Origin: Clostridiales bacterium | Lineage (GTDB): Bacteria > Bacillota > Clostridia > Oscillospirales > Acutalibacteraceae | Direction of reading: 5' to 3' | Assembly: GCA_019418545.1 (NCBI GenBank) | Contig: DYBQ01000020.1 | Coordinates: 1 to 13,124 of the forward strand | Length of the DNA: 13,124 nucleotides | Part shown: positions 1 to 8,370 of the stretch, one piece after another | Position numbering within the stretch: position 1 is the first letter of the stretch | How the letters are laid out: each line of letters starts with the position of its first letter | The notes under the pieces: model-generated | Told to the model about the DNA's origin: nothing | Seen by the model: the letters and a program-made list of their open reading frames with translations, nothing else | The model's database searches: none | Position numbers and translations under genes: made by a program

Positions 1-3000
1 CTGCCCAGCTGGCCTTGGTATAGTCGGCTTCGTCATACTGAGCGGCATCGGCGATGGCCTGCTCCAGTGCTGATTTATCAACAGATACTGCCGGGATTTC
101 CTGCCCAAGCAGTTCCACTTCCCGAACGGTAATGGAGCTGTCATTGTTTATGATTTCTACAGTAATGGTATCAGTTTCCACTGCTTCAAAGGAGAAGCGG
201 TTTTCTCCGTTCACCAAAGCATCAGCATTCTTTTCTGCCAGAACCGTTTCACCAGACAGGATTCTCACCATTTCCGGTACACCATCCAGGAACAGCAGTG
301 CATTGTTGATAAACGACTTTTCATCCAGCTGATAACGCAGATAATCGGTTTCACCCGCTCCGCGAGTTTCCCAGCCTTCTTCAGCCTGCACTTTGCCGTC
401 CACCGTAATGTTAGCGGTATCAGCCGGCAGGGTAAAGGTCTGATAGCGACCCACTTCGCCGGACTCGCATCCCACACCAAAGCCGGTGGAATGGGACAGT
501 TCATAGGAATAGTCAATCAAAGGCTCGCCGTTTACATCCTTGCCGGTATAAATACGCAGCCAGCCGGTTCCCAGTTTTTCCTCACCAAAGCCGTTGGTCA
601 CACCTTCAACATTCGGCTCATATTTACCAAAATGCTCTTCAGTACCATTTGGATGCTGGCTGGTGGGCCAACGATAGCACTTGTTATTGGGATAGAGGCA
701 TTTTTCCTGGGTTGCACCTACCACATAGGTAGAACCTGCCTTAAGAACCAAATCATTGCCTTCCATATCTGTAATCTGGATGTTATAGGGCTTGTTCAGG
801 CCGCCTTCCACGATTTCTTCAATGGGAAGCACACCCTTACCAATTGGTGTATTCTGAGGGCCTCTGCCATCGGCAGAAACCTCATAGATAAACACCAGGA
901 AATCGCTGTAAATTTCGGGGAACAAAGACTCGTCCGCAACACAGATAAACATATCAATGGAGTTCACTGTCACATCGCTGCGGATACTGCTCTCCACTTC
1001 CACAGCAGGCTTTCCTTCTGCATCCTGCTTGGCAGCATAGTTCCAGCTGTTCACTGCCTCAAAGCCATACAGAGAAGCCGCTGTGTTGGGCGCATTTTTC
1101 AGCAGTACGCGGATTCCGGTGGTGTATACCATCTCAAAGGATACGCGGTTTTCGCCTGGCATTACGCCAATGCCATCTTCCATACCGGAAACAGGGAGCC
1201 ACTGGCCGCCGCTGAGATACTGCACTTCACAGGATTCCGGCAGACCCACCACATCGCCTTCCAAACCGGTAGGCTTATAGTAAGTATAGAAATTCACCTG
1301 GTCTATGCTGCGGGGCACGTCAAAGGTTACACCATATACGCTTTCCTCTTCCACCTGAGAAGTCCAGCGGTTGTCCATATTCACCTGCTGGTTAATTCCA
1401 GAAGCAGAGCCTTCGGCAGCGGAGGAGCAGACTTCCTGTCCATCGGCGGCAATATTGGCACCATAATAAGGCAGGCTGTCCTTGGAAATGGTCTTCATAC
1501 CGTCAATCCACAGCTCCAGAGGCTGGGTGCCGCCGGACTGGGTGCGGATGCTCACATAGTTGATATTGCTCAAATCAGGTGTACCGGAAACCTCGCGCAG
1601 CCATCCGGCTCCGCCTTCCAGCGGGATATTGACCGGATACCACTCGTGGCGGTACTGCATCTCTGTAAAGGTTTCATATGCATGGGGGAACAGTAAGGGG
1701 TCGCTGGGAGTAAAGGTCATGTAGTTGTTTTCATCGGTATAAAGGGTAACAACCGGGGAATTTGCGCCATTGCGGGTATTCTGGTTGCGCACCTTCATGC
1801 TGAATCCAAAAGCATACTCATTGCTCAAATCCAGCCCGGCATCGCGGCTGGCAGGATATGTCAGAGTGCTCTCCTGAGAGGTAGAGGTCATCTTGATAGA
1901 GCTGTCTCCGTCTACTACATAATAGATGGGATGCTCGACCCAGTTGGTTCCGCCAACACTGGGGATTTCCATATCAGGCTTTTGCAGGCTGATAGAGGTT
2001 TTCCCGTTGTTTTCGGTAACTTCCCAGTTGTCCAAAGATTCCGTGCCGATTTCTTCGCCAGCTGCCACCACGTTCACACTGAGCCATGCGGTATCGGTCC
2101 AGTCACCGTTGGTAGCGGTAATGGCCACATCATAGAATCCCGGCTCCTTAAAGGTATAGCGGACTGTTTCGCCTGCCAGGACCGTGCCGTCTCCCATTTC
2201 CCAACGATAGGTAAGAGGCTTGCCATTGGGGTCTGTGCTGCCAGAAGCAGTAAAGGTTACTTCTTTTCCGGTTTCAAAACGGTCACCAGACAGGGACTCG
2301 ATTTTTGCTGTGGGAACCAGTGCCAGATATTCCTCATAGTTTTCCTGATACTCGGCGCCTTCCCGCTGAATAATATCGGAGGTATGGTCGGCCAGATAAA
2401 CCTCATCGCCTGCACCGTTACCCTGCATCAGGTTGCCATTAATTTCAAACCATTGGGCTTTTTCCAGATAGATGGGATAACGGGTATTGTTGACAATGCG
2501 GTTATTCTGAATCAAGCCGTTAAAGGAAGGCTGATTTTCCCGATAGCGCATAGCAATACCGGTGCCGTTGTTGTCGTGGATATTGTTGTCCACAATCACC
2601 ATATGCTCCGAAGACCATCCGGTCATGGAAATACCGGCGTTGCCATAGTTTTCGGGAGCATTGGCAGGCTTAATGCCATTATAGGCAATTTCGTTGCCAA
2701 TCATAACGGATTCATCCGAACCGCCCATCCAGAATCCATAGCTGGACCAGTTGGCCTTGTTGTTAATCCAGTAGTTGCGGCCCATACCACTTTCTACAGC
2801 ATTGTTGTTAGCAAAAGAGGTATCATTCCCGACAAACACATTGCCTTCCGAAACCATTCCGTTAAGAGCACGGATAAAGATACCATCGCCGCCATGAGTA
2901 AAGTCGTTGTTGGCCACATAATTGTAGTTGGAAGCTGCTTCAATCAAAGAAGAAGTAGAATCACGTGCATGTACTTCGGTGTAAGGGTCAATTCGCAGGC

Positions 3001-5416
3001 CCCAGCTAAAGTCATTGTCTTCAATGCGGTTTTTGGAGGAATCCCACAATTCCAAACAGACATCGGAGCACACGGAAAAATTATTCCCGGTAATCACGTT
3101 GTTGTCGGAGAACCGCAGATACAGACCGTTTGCATTGTTGGAGGCAATATTGTTTCGAATGGTGCTGCCGCTTACGTTTTCCATCAGGATAGCGCCGCCC
3201 AGTTGGTCGCCCCATCCGCCATTGGGATTGGTATAGTTGTTGGAGAAATCATTTTCTTCGATGGTCAGGCTGGTAGAATCATAGGCTTCCATTGCATAGT
3301 AAAAGCCGCTGACAGTAAAGCCCTTAATGGTTACATTGCTGCTGTCCTGTACCGTAATTGCGGTTGCCTTGAACAGAGAAGTATCCACTGTATACTCTGT
3401 GCGGTCAAAAGGCTTGTTCTGCACAGCAGGGTCGTTAATGGGTTCTTCATCGCCATAGGAAACATCCCACAGATAGAACACCTTGCCGCCGCACAAATCG
3501 CTGAAGGTACGCACGCCGTCTTCGAATACCTGGAAGGTATCCAGCTTGAGGCCCATGTCTGCCATTTCATCCACTGTAGAAGCATCGTTTTCATAGGCAA
3601 TGCGAATTTTTACTTTCTCACCTGCATAAGCGCTCAAATCTACAGAGGTTTCGCTCCAGTTGTCGGAAACATCCGCTGTTTTCAATTCTTTCCAGCTTCC
3701 ATCCTCCTGGGCATACACTTTCAAATTGCCTGTATAGGCGCCATCAGCTTTTGCATCAAAGCTCAGGGTAATATTTTTAGAAGATGTAAAGTCAAACTCC
3801 CGGGTCAGGCAATAGGAAGTTTTTCCTTCTGCCGGATTCAGACGATAGGCATAGGTACCGGAGGTCACATCTGCCAAAATATCCTCATCAGCGGCATTAT
3901 AGATTTTCACACCTTCGCCGTCTACCGTGATATTCTCACCCTGAATGATAATGCCCTTGTTGGAGCCGCCAAAATCATATTCGCCGGGCTTAAACTTAAC
4001 GTCTTCTGTAATCACCATACCGGGCACCGGCTCAATTTGTCCGGCTTCGTCCCGAACGGTTACATACACGCTGTCACTGGCTTCACCGCAGCTGGCGGTA
4101 ATTTTGGCAATGCCTGCTTTGTGAGCAGTTACAACGCCATCCTGATTCACAGAGGCAATTTCCGGCTTGTCAGACTCATAAGCAATGGTCTGGCCTTCCA
4201 TCACTTCGCCATACTGGTCTTTCACTTCCGCTGCGACAGTGGTAATGCCATCCATATCCAAAATGGTTTTATCCGATGACAACTTTAAAGAAGTGGGACG
4301 AGGCTCTTCCGGGCCTACATCCTTATCGAAATTCACCTTCAGATAAGCAGTACCCAAATGGCTTTGGTCGGTGGGATTTCCCGATTTGTCAATCGTACCA
4401 AAAAACTGTCCCGGCTTTGCCGTTGAGGTAGGCCAGTCATAGCAAGGGTCTTTTGCGTTATCTTCCGTTACATCATCGGTAGTCATCACAACTGCATACT
4501 GTTTCCCTGCCTGCAGCTGATAGGAAAGGTCCAGCTTTACCACGCCTTTGCCGGGGACTTCACCGCTGAGCTTGGTAACAGAAGTCAGCTCATTGGCAGG
4601 TTTTCCATCTTCCACATCATATAGCTTGGCAATCAGATTTGGGAAAGAGAGGGTCGCCTGATTCTTTTTGAGCACAAAAATTTCAATAGAACTCATTCTG
4701 TCAGTAGCCGGAGCCGTAAAGGTCTGATACCGGCAGGCTTCCCCACCAACACCAAAGCTAAATCCCCACGTTACATTATCTGTCGGGAAGGTATAATCCA
4801 CCGGCGGAGTAACTTGGCTTTCATTGGCATAATAGAGCTTGGTCCAATAAGTATTGACCCACTGGGTTTCCGTTACCCATTCCCCACTGGGGACAATTTT
4901 TCCCGAAGGGGTGGTGTCATTAAGTCCGATATCTTTATTGGCCCAGTCATAACGGGTGTGGTCGTTATCCTGCATACCAGGCTCGCTGGTTGTCAGAGAC
5001 AACGCATATTGATGCCCTTCTTCTACGGGGACATTAAAATCAATAGAGGTTACGCCCTGGCTCAGTACCTCATCTGCCGGTACTGTGACTGTTTCCAAAG
5101 CTTCACCGGATTTTGCGCCGTTTTCCATGGGATAAATGGAAGCAATTACATCAGAAAACTCCCCTTTATCTGGATTCATTTTAATCAGGTATACTTCTGC
5201 TGTATCAATCACACCATCTTTTGTAGCCACAAAACTTTGCCACCTGGAGACGGCGTCTACTGCAATTCCAAAGCTGGAGCCCCAGGCATTGGGATTTTCA
5301 TGAGACATGTCAATACTGTCGCTGCCGGTATCCGCAGCAAATGCAGTTCCAGCTCCGCTGACTGCAATTATTCCTGCAAGCAGGACAGAAAGGCCCTTCT
5401 TCATAAACGAATACAT
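1..5416 (-). CDS. Secreted multidomain beta-helix protein, probable polysaccharide-active enzyme (C-terminus beyond window)
   Basis: I translated this by hand as one open frame of 1805 codons with no stop; it runs off the left edge, so it is 3'-partial. Residues 1-27 are a signal peptide (KK, hydrophobic core, AFA before A28). In order: two copies of a beta-rich module (about 45-200 and 216-364), a BIG2-like domain (375-455), the N-terminal cap of a right-handed beta-helix (463-510), an inserted beta-sandwich (about 520-635), Asn-rich parallel beta-helix rungs (about 685-1000, NosD/PbH1 type), a PKD domain (1035-1117), a jelly-roll-like domain (1130-1310), a discoidin-like domain (1317-1455), a third module copy (about 1475-1625), another sandwich, and the start of a FIVAR domain from 1778. 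Polar residues such as D844 (HGGDGIF) and E875 (NNAVE) might be catalytic; this is inference. It lies 47 nt after the GH172-like gene, probably in the same operon. A lyase or glycosidase is likely, but the reaction is unknown. Confidence 0.9.
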   Translation of the reverse strand, partial: MYSFMKKGLSVLLAGIIAVSGAGTAFAADTGSDSIDMSHENPNAWGSSFGIAVDAVSRWQSFVATKDGVIDTAEVYLIKMNPDKGEFSDVIASIYPMENGAKSGEALETVTVPADEVLSQGVTSIDFNVPVEEGHQYALSLTTSEPGMQDNDHTRYDWANKDIGLNDTTPSGKIVPSGEWVTETQWVNTYWTKLYYANESQVTPPVDYTFPTDNVTWGFSFGVGGEACRYQTFTAPATDRMSSIEIFVLKKNQATLSFPNLIAKLYDVEDGKPANELTSVTKLSGEVPGKGVVKLDLSYQLQAGKQYAVVMTTDDVTEDNAKDPCYDWPTSTAKPGQFFGTIDKSGNPTDQSHLGTAYLKVNFDKDVGPEEPRPTSLKLSSDKTILDMDGITTVAAEVKDQYGEVMEGQTIAYESDKPEIASVNQDGVVTAHKAGIAKITASCGEASDSVYVTVRDEAGQIEPVPGMVITEDVKFKPGEYDFGGSNKGIIIQGENITVDGEGVKIYNAADEDILADVTSGTYAYRLNPAEGKTSYCLTREFDFTSSKNITLSFDAKADGAYTGNLKVYAQEDGSWKELKTADVSDNWSETSVDLSAYAGEKVKIRIAYENDASTVDEMADMGLKLDTFQVFEDGVRTFSDLCGGKVFYLWDVSYGDEEPINDPAVQNKPFDRTEYTVDTSLFKATAITVQDSSNVTIKGFTVSGFYYAMEAYDSTSLTIEENDFSNNYTNPNGGWGDQLGGAILMENVSGSTIRNNIASNNANGLYLRFSDNNVITGNNFSVCSDVCLELWDSSKNRIEDNDFSWGLRIDPYTEVHARDSTSSLIEAASNYNYVANNDFTHGGDGIFIRALNGMVSEGNVFVGNDTSFANNNAVESGMGRNYWINNKANWSSYGFWMGGSDESVMIGNEIAYNGIKPANAPENYGNAGISMTGWSSEHMVIVDNNIHDNNGTGIAMRYRENQPSFNGLIQNNRIVNNTRYPIYLEKAQWFEINGNLMQGNGAGDEVYLADHTSDIIQREGAEYQENYEEYLALVPTAKIESLSGDRFETGKEVTFTASGSTDPNGKPLTYRWEMGDGTVLAGETVRYTFKEPGFYDVAITATNGDWTDTAWLSVNVVAAGEEIGTESLDNWEVTENNGKTSISLQKPDMEIPSVGGTNWVEHPIYYVVDGDSSIKMTSTSQESTLTYPASRDAGLDLSNEYAFGFSMKVRNQNTRNGANSPVVTLYTDENNYMTFTPSDPLLFPHAYETFTEMQYRHEWYPVNIPLEGGAGWLREVSGTPDLSNINYVSIRTQSGGTQPLELWIDGMKTISKDSLPYYGANIAADGQEVCSSAAEGSASGINQQVNMDNRWTSQVEEESVYGVTFDVPRSIDQVNFYTYYKPTGLEGDVVGLPESCEVQYLSGGQWLPVSGMEDGIGVMPGENRVSFEMVYTTGIRVLLKNAPNTAASLYGFEAVNSWNYAAKQDAEGKPAVEVESSIRSDVTVNSIDMFICVADESLFPEIYSDFLVFIYEVSADGRGPQNTPIGKGVLPIEEIVEGGLNKPYNIQITDMEGNDLVLKAGSTYVVGATQEKCLYPNNKCYRWPTSQHPNGTEEHFGKYEPNVEGVTNGFGEEKLGTGWLRIYTGKDVNGEPLIDYSYELSHSTGFGVGCESGEVGRYQTFTLPADTANITVDGKVQAEEGWETRGAGETDYLRYQLDEKSFINNALLFLDGVPEMVRILSGETVLAEKNADALVNGENRFSFEAVETDTITVEIINNDSSITVREVELLGQEIPAVSVDKSALEQAIADAAQYDEADYTKASWA

Positions 5417-5424
5417 CTGATTGT

Positions 5425-5431
5425 CTCCCCC
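5425..5431 (-). promoter_or_regulatory. Ribosome binding site of the beta-helix gene
   Basis: GGGGGAG lies 8 nt upstream of the ATG at 5416. A second in-frame ATG at 5404 would sit 20 nt away, too far, so 5416 is the better start. Both starts keep the signal peptide intact. Confidence 0.7.
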
Positions 5432-5463
5432 TTTTCTTTACTCTGCTTATAAAACAGAGGCTT

Positions 5464-6534
5464 TTAAATCACTTCCAAAAAGTCCCGGTCGGGCATGGGA
5501 CGATATGGCTGATGAGGTTCTGCCTGATACCAATAGACTACAGAAGAAATGTCGTCCTGCAGCGGCAGGAACCGCTTAAACCCATTTCGCCAGCCCAACG
5601 CCTGAATGGTGATTTTGAGGTCCTTCTCAAAATAAATCGGGTCGTACACATGGAACCGATACATACCAAAACGCTGATTAAGCTGATACGCGCCGTGTGG
5701 ATTGAGCACCTGGCAAAGACCTGCATACAGGTTTGTATACTGTTTGTAGGTACCCTTGGGGTCCTCAAAACTCCATGCGCCGCCAAAATAATCCTCGGTA
5801 CCGGTACCGCAGATGGTCGGATACTCCTTATCCCCATCCATATAAAATTTTATCTCACCTTCTCCCCACCAATAATTGTTGTTGGCCTGCCAAGCCAGAT
5901 AAGTCCCTACATACTGTCCTTTTCCAACAATATCGTCTGCCAGTACATAAGGCTGTTTATAGGGCACAGGGTTTGTCCGGCGAAATTGTGCATGGAAATA
6001 CGCCGCCCTGTCATCCACCTTTGTCAGTTCATAGTTGATTTGATAAAAAAGTGTCTGCTCTTCCCGACTGACATTTTCTACTGTGATTCTTGCACCCTTT
6101 CGGAAAGGCATGGGAAAATAGCAGTTATATCCTCCGGCAGGGTTTACGTTAATCGGCAGCGAAGCAACAAAAGTAGGGGTATTCCATCCGCTGCAGAAAA
6201 AGTCACCCAACGGGACTTCGACAGACGGAGCCTGTTCGTCATCCCAATAAAAACGAAGAATCAGCCACCGGCTCGCCTGGGGGAAGCAGGTCATCCACAT
6301 GCTTTTAATAACAGCCGGCCCTTCTATTTCCGCAATTTCTACTGTTGCACCACTGGGAATCTGGATACAGGGGTGTACCTTCCAGCCTTTTCCCAAATCA
6401 AACGCAGCATTATTCTCGTTATCAGGCACTGCCATCGCACCTTTTCCTTTTTCCCCTTTGGGATTTTCGGCGCTAATAGAGCGGCTGACAGTATCCGTCA
6501 GCATAAACAAATTGGAAAGATTGGCATTCATCAT
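5464..6534 (-). CDS. DUF2961 / GH172-family glycoside hydrolase, cytoplasmic
   Basis: This 356-residue protein has the usual length of DUF2961 proteins. It shows their marks: an N-terminal SRSISAENPKGEKGKG block (residues 17-32), GTGTEDYFGGAWSF (243-256), YWWGEGEIKFYMDGD (221-235) and YRFHVYDPIYF (292-302). Characterised relatives form family GH172, a double jelly-roll fold. They act on alpha-D-fructofuranosides (difructose dianhydride I in Bifidobacterium) or alpha-D-arabinofuranosides, using two glutamates; E247 in the GTGTEDYF motif is the natural candidate for one. There is no signal peptide or membrane segment, so it should act inside the cell on imported oligosaccharide. AAGGAG stands 11 nt before the first ATG, with a second ATG directly following. 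It begins 18 nt after the permease gene stop, so it is co-transcribed with the importer. The family is well supported; the substrate is inferred. Confidence 0.9.
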   Translation of the reverse strand: MMNANLSNLFMLTDTVSRSISAENPKGEKGKGAMAVPDNENNAAFDLGKGWKVHPCIQIPSGATVEIAEIEGPAVIKSMWMTCFPQASRWLILRFYWDDEQAPSVEVPLGDFFCSGWNTPTFVASLPINVNPAGGYNCYFPMPFRKGARITVENVSREEQTLFYQINYELTKVDDRAAYFHAQFRRTNPVPYKQPYVLADDIVGKGQYVGTYLAWQANNNYWWGEGEIKFYMDGDKEYPTICGTGTEDYFGGAWSFEDPKGTYKQYTNLYAGLCQVLNPHGAYQLNQRFGMYRFHVYDPIYFEKDLKITIQALGWRNGFKRFLPLQDDISSVVYWYQAEPHQPYRPMPDRDFLEVI

Positions 6535-6552
6535 ATAAAAACAATCTCCTTT

Positions 6553-7386
6553 TCAGCCTTTCACTGCGCCGGCAGAGAGTCCGGATACCACCTGCTCCTG
6601 CAAGGCAATGTATACAATGATACTGGGGATAATAACCAGAATGGTAGCGGCAAACATAGCGCCATAGTTACTGGCAAACTGGCTTTTGAAATAATAAAGT
6701 GCGATAGGAAGCGTCCGGTTGGAATTGGAAGAGGTGAGCGTCAGAGCAAACTGGAATTCATTCCAGGCCAGCAAAAATTCCAGCACCGCAGCCGTACCCA
6801 AAGCAGGCTTTGCAATAGGTGTTACAATGGTTGCAAAAGTTCTGAAAAATCCGCAGCCATCCAAATAAGCCGACTCTTCCAGCTCCTTGGGAATGGTCAT
6901 AAAATAGCTGCTCATTACATAAATCGTCGTGGGAAGCCCAAAGGCAATATACACCAGAATCAAACCTATCAACGTATCATGGAGCTTTGCTGTGGTCATC
7001 ACCTGATACAATGGCTGGAGCAGTGCAGCTCCGGGAATCAGCAGGCCAACAGAAAACAACAGCCTGAAAAACTTTTTGCCTTTCCAGTCAAAGCGTGCTA
7101 TCACATAAGCAGCCATGCTCAAAAGGAAAATATTCAGCAAAGTAGCCGATACCGCTACCACAATACTGTTCAGATAAAACTGAGGAATGGGAGCCAGTTT
7201 CAAAGCATCTACATAGTTTTTAAAACTGAACTGTTCGGGAAGGCCAAGGCTTCCGGTCAGAATTTCCCGATTACTCTTAAAGGAAGAAAACAGAACCCAC
7301 AAAAGGGGCCCCACTGAAATGATGATGATAGAGGCTACAAACAGGAAAATTAGTGTTTTTACCACTATCTTTTTGGTCAATGCCAT
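6553..7386 (-). CDS. CUT1 sugar ABC transporter permease, MalG/YesQ-like
   Basis: This 277-residue membrane protein belongs to the MalG-type (COG0395) permeases, which form half of the transmembrane channel of a CUT1 oligosaccharide importer. A first hydrophobic helix spans about 11-33, followed by helices near 70-95, 107-130, 138-162, 197-215 and 243-263. The cytoplasmic EAA loop that contacts the ATPase is EESAYLDGCGFF (170-181), followed by IVTPIAKPAL (187-196). The C-terminal VSGLSAGAVKG is typical of MalG-type proteins. A weak AAAGGA lies 11 nt before the ATG. The gene begins 18 nt after the other permease gene ends, and the two would form a heterodimer. The family is certain; the exact sugar cannot be read from the sequence. 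Confidence 0.95.
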   Translation of the reverse strand: MALTKKIVVKTLIFLFVASIIIISVGPLLWVLFSSFKSNREILTGSLGLPEQFSFKNYVDALKLAPIPQFYLNSIVVAVSATLLNIFLLSMAAYVIARFDWKGKKFFRLLFSVGLLIPGAALLQPLYQVMTTAKLHDTLIGLILVYIAFGLPTTIYVMSSYFMTIPKELEESAYLDGCGFFRTFATIVTPIAKPALGTAAVLEFLLAWNEFQFALTLTSSNSNRTLPIALYYFKSQFASNYGAMFAATILVIIPSIIVYIALQEQVVSGLSAGAVKG

Positions 7387-7404
7387 ATTTCCGTCCGTCC
7401 TTTC

Positions 7405-8274
7405 TCAAAAATCTTTTTCACCGACACTGTAAATACGGTTGATAATTCCTACCGCAATCAGGCCCATAATAATCATGATAACGCCGATGGCATTGGCAAG
7501 GCCAAATTGTTTGGCAGAAAAGGCCGTGTTATATACATACAGAGGAAGGTTCAATGTCAAATCCCCAGGCCCGCCTTTGGTAGTCATCATCATAATGTCC
7601 AGTTTCTGGAGCATACTGGTTGCTCCCAGCACGGTGGTTGTTCCGATAATATTTTTCATTAGAGGAAGAACGATATAGATATTGGTTTGGAACTCTGTTG
7701 CTCCATCTACCTTTGCCGCTTCCATAATCGACACATCCAGAGACGTCATTTCTGCCATTACCAAAATGGTAACCGTAGCGGCAAAAGGCAGCCAGGTCAT
7801 GGTAACAGAGAAAAATGCTGTGGAAGAATTAGAAAACCAGTTTGGAGGATTTTCCACTCCCAAAAGGGTAAGCCCTTTATTTACAATGCCAAAAGAGGGA
7901 TTGAGAAGCATGACAAACAGCATGCCAATCGCCGCACTGGAAATAATGTTGGGGAACATATAGACAGTACGGGTAAATTTCCAATAAAACTTTTTCCGGG
8001 CCAAAATCAAAGCCAGAAGCACGCCAATCAAGATGTGGATGGTAGATTGCAAAAGCATCCAAATCAAGGTGTTCACCGTAGCGCTGAGAAACTGGCTATC
8101 CTGGGTAAAAAGTTTAATATAATTATCAAGTCCGTTAAAATGCGGCTCTGAAGCCACCACCCAGTCTGTGAAAGAAGTTGCTGTCAGCATAACGACGGGT
8201 ATCGCATAAACAAACCCAAAAATCAAGGTAGCCGGCAGTAAAAAAATCACCAGCCATTTCTTTTTTATTTTCAT
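7405..8274 (-). CDS. CUT1 sugar ABC transporter permease, MalF/YesP-like
   Basis: This is the partner permease, 289 residues from the start MKIKKKWL. The frame is open 26 codons further upstream (to 8352), but that stretch encodes no plausible protein N-terminus and crosses a strong hairpin. The ATG at 8274 has AAGGTGA just upstream, so I chose it. Hydrophobic segments lie near 8-33, 68-92, 104-125, 152-176, 205-222 and 259-279. The EAA loop is EAAKVDGATEF (185-195) followed by IVLPLM (201-206), as expected for MalF/UgpA-type (COG1175) proteins. The motif TKGGPGDLT (232-240) is also characteristic. It pairs with the adjoining MalG-like permease. No ATP-binding subunit is encoded nearby, so a shared MsmX-like ATPase is the likely energiser; that is an inference from how B. 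subtilis YesOPQ-type systems work. Confidence 0.95.
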   Translation of the reverse strand: MKIKKKWLVIFLLPATLIFGFVYAIPVVMLTATSFTDWVVASEPHFNGLDNYIKLFTQDSQFLSATVNTLIWMLLQSTIHILIGVLLALILARKKFYWKFTRTVYMFPNIISSAAIGMLFVMLLNPSFGIVNKGLTLLGVENPPNWFSNSSTAFFSVTMTWLPFAATVTILVMAEMTSLDVSIMEAAKVDGATEFQTNIYIVLPLMKNIIGTTTVLGATSMLQKLDIMMMTTKGGPGDLTLNLPLYVYNTAFSAKQFGLANAIGVIMIIMGLIAVGIINRIYSVGEKDF

Positions 8275-8278
8275 GATG

Positions 8279-8285
8279 TCACCTT
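8279..8285 (-). promoter_or_regulatory. Ribosome binding site that fixes the MalF-like permease start
   Basis: AAGGTGA ends 4 nt before the ATG at 8274. It is not a perfect consensus, but it is the only one near a start followed by a typical permease N-terminus. It also lies just downstream of the intercistronic hairpin. Confidence 0.6.
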
Positions 8286-8309
8286 TTTTCAGAAATGTAG
8301 CACTGATTA

Positions 8310-8346
8310 CGATGGCCTTCACCAGAAAAACCGGTAAAGGCCATCG
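8310..8346 (-). other. Intercistronic hairpin between binding-protein and permease genes
   Basis: The minus-strand RNA reads CGAUGGCCUUUACC, a 9-nt loop, then GGUGAAGGCCAUCG. All 14 positions pair, one of them a U-G wobble. The same position on the plus-strand RNA would be a C-A mismatch, so the structure suits transcription of the minus strand. No T-run follows, so it is not a normal terminator. It sits 24 nt after the binding-protein stop and 35 nt before the permease start. Hairpins at this place in sugar ABC operons commonly protect the upstream mRNA, giving more binding protein than permease; that role here is inferred. Confidence 0.75.
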
Positions 8347-8370
8347 AAACACTCAGATTATATTTACTGC

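Noticed and set aside
491..1696. A 401-codon open frame on the plus strand
   Set aside because: Antisense to the C-terminal part of the same secreted gene; the protein looks random and the minus-strand frame is fully coherent.
1931..4279. A 782-codon open frame on the plus strand
   Set aside because: It lies entirely opposite the giant secreted gene, has no ribosome binding site of note, and its product shows no recognisable domain. The opposite frame has a signal peptide, BIG2, beta-helix and PKD motifs.
5441..5459. A small hairpin (CTCTG/CAGAG) between the GH172-like and beta-helix genes
   Set aside because: Only 5 bp of stem with a 9-nt AT-rich loop and no T-run; too weak to call a terminator or processing site.
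5512..7317. A 601-codon open frame on the plus strand
   Set aside because: It spans opposite both the GH172-like gene and most of a permease gene, which are unmistakable, so it is a shadow.
8275..8352. A 26-residue N-terminal extension of the MalF-like permease
   Set aside because: It runs through the strong intercistronic hairpin, and the ATG at 8274 has its own ribosome binding site and gives the usual permease N-terminus.
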